Assembly (NCBI GenBank): GCA_017880705.1
Contig: JADGRS010000145.1
Location: 1-7,454 of the forward strand
Reading direction: 5' to 3'
DNA: 7,454 nucleotides
From: Burkholderiales bacterium
Lineage (GTDB): Bacteria > Pseudomonadota > Gammaproteobacteria > Burkholderiales > Usitatibacteraceae
Positions 1-4,441 of this stretch are shown in pieces (within the stretch, counting starts at the first letter, position 1; each line of letters begins with the position of its first letter). Position numbers and translations under genes: made by a program. The notes beneath the pieces were generated by a model that saw only the letters and a list, made by a program, of their open reading frames with translations, was not told the DNA's origin and made no database searches.

Positions 1-524
1 TCATCGTTTGCCAGCTGATCGCCGCCCGATCACCGCCGATCGTGATAGTGGCCGCGGGCGTCGTGGTGAGCCTGCGCCTCATGATGTACAGCGCGGCCCT
101 CTCGCCGCACCTCGCGCACCTCGACCAGCGCTGGCGCGCGCTGCTCGCGTTCCTCATGACCGACCAGAGTTTCGCCATGGCGGTGAGGCATTTCAGCGAG
201 CCCGGCGATCGCCGGACGCGCCATTGGTACGTGCTCGGCTGCTCGGTCACGCTCTACGCGTTCTGGCAGGCCGCGGTTCTCGGCGGCATCGTGCTCGGCG
301 CGCAGATCCCGGCGAGCTGGGGCCTCGATTTCGTCGTGGTGCTCACCTTCATCGCGCTCCTGGTGCCTGCGGTGCGCACCCGGGCCGACCTCGCGGCCGC
401 GACCGTCGCCACGGGAATAGCGCTTGTCGCCGCGGGTCTTCCGTACCGCCTGGCGCTGGTCATCGCGTCGATCGCGGGCATCGCGGCGGGGATGGCGATC
501 GAGCTCGCAAGGAGGCCCCGGTGA
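1..524 (+). CDS. azlC: AzlC family branched-chain amino acid exporter, large subunit (5' truncated)
   Basis: This is the C-terminal 173 residues of an AzlC protein, read from base 3; the N-terminus lies before the window (family proteins are about 230-250 residues). AzlC and AzlD together form an inner-membrane exporter of branched-chain amino acids and related compounds. Seen in the sequence: a QLIAA stretch followed by a hydrophobic segment, the VVSLRLMMYSAALSPHL region typical of AzlC (family proteins usually have N where this one has S before LR), then the LMTDQSFAMA motif, and four further hydrophobic segments ending in a short basic tail (ELARRPR). The ATG at base 42 is internal, because the family similarity continues upstream of it. 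The stop codon overlaps the start of azlD, so the two are translationally coupled. The family call is firm; the substrate is inferred from the family. Confidence 0.9.
   Translation, partial: IVCQLIAARSPPIVIVAAGVVVSLRLMMYSAALSPHLAHLDQRWRALLAFLMTDQSFAMAVRHFSEPGDRRTRHWYVLGCSVTLYAFWQAAVLGGIVLGAQIPASWGLDFVVVLTFIALLVPAVRTRADLAAATVATGIALVAAGLPYRLALVIASIAGIAAGMAIELARRPR
509..515 (+). promoter_or_regulatory. Shine-Dalgarno site for azlD
   Basis: AAGGAGG lies five bases before the GTG at 521, inside the last codons of azlC. It is the strongest ribosome binding site on this strand and fixes the azlD start at the GTG that overlaps the azlC stop. Confidence 0.8.
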
Positions 525-838
525 GCATCTGGATCGTCATCGCCGCCGTGGCGCTCGCGACCTTTCTCCTGCGCGCGTCTTTCATCGTCTTCGCCGATCC
601 GCACCGGTTTCCCCACGCCTTCCGCCAGGCGCTCACCTTCGTGCCGCCGGCGGTGCTCGCCGCCATCGTGGCGCCGGGACTGCTGATGCCCCAGGGCGTG
701 TTCGACGCCACCCTCGCCAATCCGCGCTGGATCGCGGGCCTTGTCGCGCTCGCCGTGGCCGCGCGCATGCGCAACCCGCTCGCGCCGGTCGCGGCGGGCC
801 TGCCCGCGCTGTGGCTGTTGCAGTGGGCGATGGGGTAA
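521..838 (+). CDS. azlD: AzlD family branched-chain amino acid exporter, small subunit
   Basis: The protein has 105 residues, the usual size for AzlD, the small membrane partner of AzlC. It starts at a GTG that overlaps the azlC stop (GTGA) behind a strong AAGGAGG. Seen: an N-terminal hydrophobic helix leading into the FLLRASF motif, the central RQALTFVPPAVLAAIVAPGL segment characteristic of the family (VPPAVLAA), and two more hydrophobic helices (IAGLVALAVAAR and a C-terminal one ending in LWLLQWAMG), giving about four membrane segments. It is expected to sit in the inner membrane and form the export complex with AzlC. The same frame stays open far upstream, through azlC, but that part is arginine-rich out-of-frame translation and not part of the protein. 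The family call is secure; the transported substrate is inferred. Confidence 0.92.
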   Translation: MSIWIVIAAVALATFLLRASFIVFADPHRFPHAFRQALTFVPPAVLAAIVAPGLLMPQGVFDATLANPRWIAGLVALAVAARMRNPLAPVAAGLPALWLLQWAMG

Positions 839-841
839 AAT
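836..841 (+). promoter_or_regulatory. Possible -10 promoter element for the yibN-grxC-secB cluster
   Basis: TAAAAT overlaps the azlD stop codon and starts the only AT-rich stretch in the 44 bases before the rhodanese gene. It resembles a sigma-70 -10 element. No convincing -35 box stands 16-18 bases upstream; the TTGCAG at 818-823 is too close (12-base spacer). It may be an ordinary stop codon followed by chance A and T bases. Confidence 0.28.
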
Positions 842-882
842 TGTCCCTTTTTGCAGGGCCGACGCGCCCTCGGGAAAGCAAC

Positions 883-1296
883 GTGGGCGAATTCATCATG
901 AACAACATCGCGCTGATCGCGATCTTCCTCGCGAGCGGAGCGATGCTCGCGTGGCCCGAGATCTCACGGTTCACCGGCGGCTCGAACGAGATCGGCACGC
1001 TCGATGCGACCCGGCTCATGAACCAGGGGACGACGCTCATCCTAGACGTGCGCGACAAGACCGAGTACGCGGAGGGTCACTTGCCTCGGGCGCGGCATAT
1101 CCCGCTGGAAGAGCTGCCGAAGAGAATCGACGAGATCGGCAAGTACAAGGAAAAGCCCGTGCTCGTCACGGGCAAGGCCGGCCCGCGCGCCGGAGCCGCG
1201 GCGCGAGTGCTGAGGCAGGCGGGCTTCACGACCGTGTACCAATTGAGGGGCGGACTCGGCGCCTGGCGCGAAGCGAGCCTGCCGCTGGAGAAGTGA
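883..1296 (+). CDS. yibN: Membrane-anchored rhodanese-like protein (YibN-like), lacking the catalytic cysteine
   Basis: The protein has 137 residues if started at GTG 883: an N-terminal membrane anchor (about residues 8-24) and one rhodanese domain (about 38-135). Seen: the LILDVRDKTEYAEGHLPRARHIPL region, the usual CDC25/rhodanese block, and the C-terminal YQLRGGLGAWREASLPLEK, a close match to family C-termini. Rhodaneses carry a catalytic Cys in a CxxGxR loop, but here the loop reads TGKAGPRA, with Gly97 (GGC, bases 1171-1173) in the Cys position. Sulfur transfer by the standard mechanism is therefore unlikely. E. coli YibN, which precedes grxC-secB-gpsA in the same order, also lacks Cys there as I recall it, and has been reported to contact the YidC insertase. 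GTG 883 was chosen over ATG 898 because the FIMNNIAL segment matches the N-terminus of relatives; neither has a strong ribosome site. It ends four bases before grxC. Confidence 0.85.
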   Translation: MGEFIMNNIALIAIFLASGAMLAWPEISRFTGGSNEIGTLDATRLMNQGTTLILDVRDKTEYAEGHLPRARHIPLEELPKRIDEIGKYKEKPVLVTGKAGPRAGAAARVLRQAGFTTVYQLRGGLGAWREASLPLEK

Positions 1297-1300
1297 CGCG

Positions 1301-1561
1301 ATGGCGAAAGTGACGATGTACTCGACCGGCGTTTGCCCGTTCTGCCTGATGGCCGAGCGGCTGCTGAAGTCGAAAGGCGTCGCCGAGATCGAGAAGGTCC
1401 GCGTCGACCTCGATCCGCCGCGTCGCCAGGAAATGATGGAACGCACCGGACGGCGCACGGTGCCGCAGATCTACGTGGGCGAGAAGCACGTCGGCGGCTA
1501 CGACGATCTCGCCGCGCTCGACCGCGCCGGGGGGCTCGATGCCCTCCTCGCGGCGCCCTGA
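1301..1561 (+). CDS. grxC: Glutaredoxin 3
   Basis: This is an 86-residue monothiol/dithiol-fold protein, the normal length for bacterial GrxC. Glutaredoxins reduce disulfides and glutathione mixed disulfides in the cytoplasm using glutathione. Seen: the active site C12-P-F-C15 in the context STGVCPFC, the cis-proline motif T53-V-P55-Q, and the glutathione-binding GGYDD (65-69). The active site is CPFC, where most GrxC proteins have CPYC; both cysteines are present, so it should be catalytically competent. The start ATG 1301 lies four bases after the rhodanese stop, with GGAG at 1287-1290 inside the rhodanese gene. Position between a yibN-like gene and secB is the conserved proteobacterial order, which supports GrxC over other glutaredoxins. 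The call is secure. Confidence 0.95.
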   Translation: MAKVTMYSTGVCPFCLMAERLLKSKGVAEIEKVRVDLDPPRRQEMMERTGRRTVPQIYVGEKHVGGYDDLAALDRAGGLDALLAAP

Positions 1562-1591
1562 CAAGCGTTTCCCGATCACCGATTCATTCCC

Positions 1592-1597
1592 GAAGGA
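1592..1597 (+). promoter_or_regulatory. Shine-Dalgarno site for secB
   Basis: GAAGGA lies six bases before ATG 1604, in the 42-base gap after grxC. It is a good ribosome site and supports that ATG as the secB start. No clear promoter was seen in the gap. Confidence 0.65.
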
Positions 1598-1603
1598 AGT
1601 TTC

Positions 1604-2089
1604 ATGAGCGAAGCCCCGCAGAACAACCAACCCGTCTTCTCGATCGAAAAGATCTTCGTCAAGGACCTGTCCCTCGAGATCCCCAACGCGCCGCAGGTGT
1701 TCCTCGAGCGCGAGGCGCCGGCGGTCGACATCCAGCTGCACCACAATTCGACCACCATCGAAGACGGCGTTTACCAGACGACGCTCACCGTGACGGTCAC
1801 GGCGAAGGTCGGCGAGAAGACCCTGTTCCTCGTCGAAGCGGCGCAGGCGGGCATCTTCGTCGCGCGCAACATTCCGGCGAGCGAGCTCGAGGCGGTGCTC
1901 GGCATCGCCTGCCCGAATATCCTCTTCCCGTACGTGCGCGAAGTGATCTCGGACACCGTGACGCGCGCGGGCTTCCCGCCGGTCATCCTGAGCCCCGTCA
2001 ACTTCGAGGCGGTCTACCAGCAGCAGCGCGCCCAGCAGCCCGCGATCGAGACGCCGGTGCAGATCATCACACCGGGCATGTCGCACTGA
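1604..2089 (+). CDS. secB: Protein-export chaperone SecB
   Basis: The protein has 161 residues (E. coli SecB has 155). SecB is a cytoplasmic tetrameric chaperone that holds precursor proteins unfolded and delivers them to SecA for Sec-dependent export. Seen: a polar N-terminal tail, the FSIEKIFVKDLSLEIPNAP block (12-30) that opens the SecB fold, the TLTVTVTAKVGEKTLFLVEAAQAGIF beta-sheet region (60-85), and the strongly conserved CPNILFPYVREVISD (103-117) and GFPPVILSPVNFEAVY (123-138). The C-terminal tail is glutamine-rich and ends in GMSH. It sits between grxC and an exported SH3b protein, 13 bases before the latter, and belongs to the conserved yibN-grxC-secB-gpsA order. It is expected to serve exported proteins generally, plausibly including the outer-membrane usher encoded nearby (inference). 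The call is secure. Confidence 0.97.
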   Translation: MSEAPQNNQPVFSIEKIFVKDLSLEIPNAPQVFLEREAPAVDIQLHHNSTTIEDGVYQTTLTVTVTAKVGEKTLFLVEAAQAGIFVARNIPASELEAVLGIACPNILFPYVREVISDTVTRAGFPPVILSPVNFEAVYQQQRAQQPAIETPVQIITPGMSH

Positions 2090-2102
2090 AGAGGCAGCGC
2101 CG

Positions 2103-2561
2103 ATGAACGCCGCTCCGAAGGCTTTCTCGCGCGTGACTCTCCTGCTGGCCTTCGCCGCCATGGCGGGCGGGGCGGCGGCGGCGGAGTTTCGTTCGCTGGG
2201 CGATCACGCGGCGGTCCTCTACGACGCGCCGTCGGTCAAGGCCGACCGGCTGTTCGTCGCGAGCCGCTACTATCCGTTCGAGGTCCTCGTGAAGCTCGAC
2301 CAGTGGGCGAAGGTGCGCGACGTCAACGGCGAGGTGGCGTGGGTCGAGAACAAGTCGCTCGGCGACCGGCAGACGGTGATGGTGACCGTGCCCCTCGCCG
2401 ACGTGCGCGCCGCGGCGAGCGCGCAGTCGCCGCTCGTGTTCGAGGCGTACAAGCAGGTGCTTCTCGAGATCGTCGAGCCGCCCGCGGACGGTTGGGTGAA
2501 GGTGCGCCATCGCGACGGCCAGCAGGGCTTCATCCGCGTGGCGCACGTCTGGGGTGCGTGA
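2103..2561 (+). CDS. Exported protein with two SH3b-like domains
   Basis: This is a 152-residue protein with a Sec signal peptide (basic n-region to R10, hydrophobic VTLLLAFAAMAGGAAAA, likely cleavage near AAA-AEF at about residue 27). The mature part looks like two tandem SH3b-like modules: about 30-87 (VLYDAPS, then YYPFEVLVKLDQWAKVRDVNGEVAWVENKSL) and about 93-151 (VRAAASAQSPLVFEAYKQVLLEIVEP, then WVKVRHRDGQQGFIRVAHVWG). The pattern of a start-of-strand hydrophobic, a W-x-K-V-R hairpin and a closing GxxG/AxV strand is typical of bacterial SH3b proteins, which often act in the periplasm on or near peptidoglycan. No catalytic domain is present. The ribosome site GAAGAGG at 2088-2094 overlaps the secB stop, so it is probably translated with secB. 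The exact function is unknown. The fold call is good; a role at the cell wall is inference. Confidence 0.85.
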   Translation: MNAAPKAFSRVTLLLAFAAMAGGAAAAEFRSLGDHAAVLYDAPSVKADRLFVASRYYPFEVLVKLDQWAKVRDVNGEVAWVENKSLGDRQTVMVTVPLADVRAAASAQSPLVFEAYKQVLLEIVEPPADGWVKVRHRDGQQGFIRVAHVWGA

Positions 2562-2592
2562 CATGACCGCGCGCCGCGGTCCGGCCTAGCCC

Positions 2593-3573
2593 GTGAGAAT
2601 CGCCATCCTCGGCGCAGGCGCCTGGGGATCGGCGCTCGCGGTCTCCCTTTCCTCCCATCACGCGGTGTCCCTTTGGACGCGCACGCGCGCCGACTGCGAC
2701 GCGCTCGCGTCGCGACGCGCGAGCCGTTACCTTCCGGGCATTTCGATTCCCGACGCCGTCGCGGTCGAGGCCGATCTCGCGCGGGCCATCGCCGGGTGCG
2801 AGCTCGTCCTGGTCGCCACGGCTACCTCGGGCCTGCGCGATATCGCACGCGCCGTCGCCGCGCTCGACGCTTCGCCCTCGCTCGTCTGGGCGTGCAAGGG
2901 ATTCGAGACGCAGACCGAGCTCCTCCCCCACCAGGTCATCGCGCAGGCGGTGCCGGGCGCGGCGCGAGTGGCCGCATTGTCGGGTCCAAGCTTCGCGCTC
3001 GAGGTCGCGCGCGGACTGCCGACGGCGGTGGTGCTCGCATCGCGGGAGCTCTCGTTCGCCTCCGAGATGGCCACTGCGCTCAACAGCAGCCGGCTGCGCG
3101 TCTATTCGAACGTCGACGTGGTCGGCGTCGAGCTGGGCGGAGCGCTGAAGAACGTGATCGCGATCGCCGCCGGCATCTGCGACGGCCTCGAGCTCGGCCG
3201 CAACGCGCGGGCGGCGCTGGTCACGCGCGGCCTGGCGGAGATCTCGCGACTGGGCGTCGCGATGGGCGGCAATCCCGAGACGTTCAACGGCCTCGCGGGG
3301 CTGGGCGATCTCGTCCTCACCTGCACCGGCGAGCTTTCGCGCAACCGCGAGGTGGGTGTGCGCCTCGCGCACGGCATTGCGCTCGACGCCATCCTCGGAG
3401 AGCTTGGCCATGTCGCGGAAGGAGTCTTGTCCGCACGGGCTGCGCGCGCCCATGCGCGCGCGCACAAGATCGAGATGCCCATCACCGACGCCGTGTGCGC
3501 CGTCCTCTTCGAAGGGCGCCGCGCGCCCGAAGCGGTCGAGCGCCTGCTGGCGCGGGACCCCAGGGCCGAGTAA
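2593..3573 (+). CDS. gpsA: NAD(P)H-dependent glycerol-3-phosphate dehydrogenase
   Basis: The protein has 326 residues, close to the family length of about 330-340. GpsA reduces dihydroxyacetone phosphate to sn-glycerol 3-phosphate in the cytoplasm, the first step of phospholipid synthesis. Seen: the Rossmann dinucleotide motif GAGAWG (7-12), VLVATATSGLRDIA (72-85), conserved K102 in the CKGFE segment, SGPSFA (130-135), the catalytic lysine K186 in GGALKNVIAIAAGI, N187, the GLAGLGDLVLTCTG segment (233-246) and SRNR (249-252). All key residues are present. The GTG at 2593 is the start because the family begins directly with M-[KR]-I-x-[VI]-L-G-A-G-A-W-G. No good Shine-Dalgarno precedes it; an eight-codon open frame ends four bases before it. 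It is the last gene of the + strand cluster and converges on the pilus operon. Confidence 0.97.
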   Translation: MRIAILGAGAWGSALAVSLSSHHAVSLWTRTRADCDALASRRASRYLPGISIPDAVAVEADLARAIAGCELVLVATATSGLRDIARAVAALDASPSLVWACKGFETQTELLPHQVIAQAVPGAARVAALSGPSFALEVARGLPTAVVLASRELSFASEMATALNSSRLRVYSNVDVVGVELGGALKNVIAIAAGICDGLELGRNARAALVTRGLAEISRLGVAMGGNPETFNGLAGLGDLVLTCTGELSRNREVGVRLAHGIALDAILGELGHVAEGVLSARAARAHARAHKIEMPITDAVCAVLFEGRRAPEAVERLLARDPRAE

Positions 3574-3585
3574 GCGCTCGCCGCG

Positions 3586-3610
3586 ACGCTCAGTAAGTGA
3601 TGGTGAGCGT
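3586..3610. repeat. Inverted repeat at the convergent gene junction (possible weak terminator)
   Basis: ACGCTCA (3586-3592) and TGAGCGT (3604-3610) are perfect 7-base inverted copies with an 11-base loop, 13 bases after the gpsA stop and overlapping the last codons and stop of the SCPU gene. A hairpin could form in transcripts of either strand. No run of T follows on either side, so it is not a standard intrinsic terminator. It may be chance within coding sequence. Confidence 0.25.
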
Positions 3611-4441
3611 GCGTACTTGCGTGACCCCGCAGTTGGCCCCCGCGCATGTTCCCGCCTGGCCCGGGGGCATGGTCCCGTTGACGCTGTAGGGCTGCGCCAG
3701 GCCCGTGCCCGTGCCTCCAGGAGCGCTCAAGGCGAGCGTGTATTGCAAGCCCACGGCGACGTTCACCGTGGAGTCGAGCGCCATCGTATAGGGCAGCAGG
3801 TTGGTGCAGGTGACGCCAAACGGCGTGCTCACGTTCTGCACGGGCCCAAACGCGGTGTAGGTGAACGTCATGGTGCCGGGAATCGTAGAAATCGTGCAGC
3901 TTGCCGGCGTGACGATCGAGACGGGAAAGGTCGCCGTCGGATTGGTCGCGCCTCCGTAGCGCAGCGTCATGGTCACGGTATCGGTGTACGTCCCCGCCGG
4001 CAGCCCGATCTGGCTTCCCGGGATGCAGCCCCAGTAGCTCACCGTCTGCGACGACGGAATGAATCCGGCAAGGCCGCTGATGGTGCCGGCGATCCGGCTG
4101 GCGACAGCAGCCGCCCAGACACTCGAACACGTGCTGTTCGAATGGTTCTCGTAGTTGATGCGATTCGCCGTGGCTCCGAGCTGCGCCCGGTTCTGCGCGG
4201 CGGCGGCGTGGAGCCCGTTGTCGGCCGCGACGGTGTAGTTCACGGTCGTGGGATCGCCGCCCGCGTTGCGCTGGCACGTCACGGTGAAGCTCGACTGCGT
4301 GATGTTGGTCGCGGCGTTCGCGGGCACGTACGCGGCCGACCATCCGGGCGACGAGAAATTGCAGGTGATCGCGGCTTCGACCATGGTGGATGCCGCCAGC
4401 GCCATCGCGGCAAGGAAGAGGCGCGTATCGAGTCGCTTCAC
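3590..4441 (-). CDS. Two-domain spore coat protein U (SCPU) family protein, probable tip subunit of an archaic chaperone-usher pilus
   Basis: The protein has 283 residues from GTG 4441, which overlaps the usher stop (GTGA). It carries a signal peptide (KRLDTR, hydrophobic LFLAAMALAAS, likely cleavage VEA-AITC near residue 23). Domain 1 (about 24-165) has four cysteines (27, 56, 105, 139), and domain 2 (about 180-283) has four (182, 212, 266, 271). Domain 2 looks like a regular SCPU pilin domain (SCTISTIPGTMTFTYTAFGPV, FGVTCTNLLPYTMALD, and a closing RTLTITY strand). Domain 1 is more divergent, with a TYTDTVTMTLRYG end. In Csu-type systems the tip adhesin (CsuE) is a two-domain SCPU protein encoded last, after chaperone and usher, which is exactly this position. 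The tip role is therefore an inference from size and order. The open frame continues 28 codons upstream inside the usher gene, but that part is not signal-like. Confidence 0.82.
   Translation of the reverse strand: MKRLDTRLFLAAMALAASTMVEAAITCNFSSPGWSAAYVPANAATNITQSSFTVTCQRNAGGDPTTVNYTVAADNGLHAAAAQNRAQLGATANRINYENHSNSTCSSVWAAAVASRIAGTISGLAGFIPSSQTVSYWGCIPGSQIGLPAGTYTDTVTMTLRYGGATNPTATFPVSIVTPASCTISTIPGTMTFTYTAFGPVQNVSTPFGVTCTNLLPYTMALDSTVNVAVGLQYTLALSAPGGTGTGLAQPYSVNGTMPPGQAGTCAGANCGVTQVRTLTITY

Noticed and set aside
845..870. Possible terminator between azlD and the rhodanese gene
   Set aside because: Two competing weak hairpins (CCCT/AGGG and AGGGC/GCCCT) can be drawn, but neither is longer than five pairs and no T-run follows the stem.
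1226..2161. Long open frame on the - strand opposite grxC and secB
   Set aside because: Low-complexity charged translation with no family features, opposite two well-identified genes.
2530..3465. Long open frame on the - strand opposite gpsA
   Set aside because: Arginine- and aspartate-rich translation with no recognisable motif; it mirrors the codon pattern of gpsA in GC-rich DNA, and gpsA is certain.
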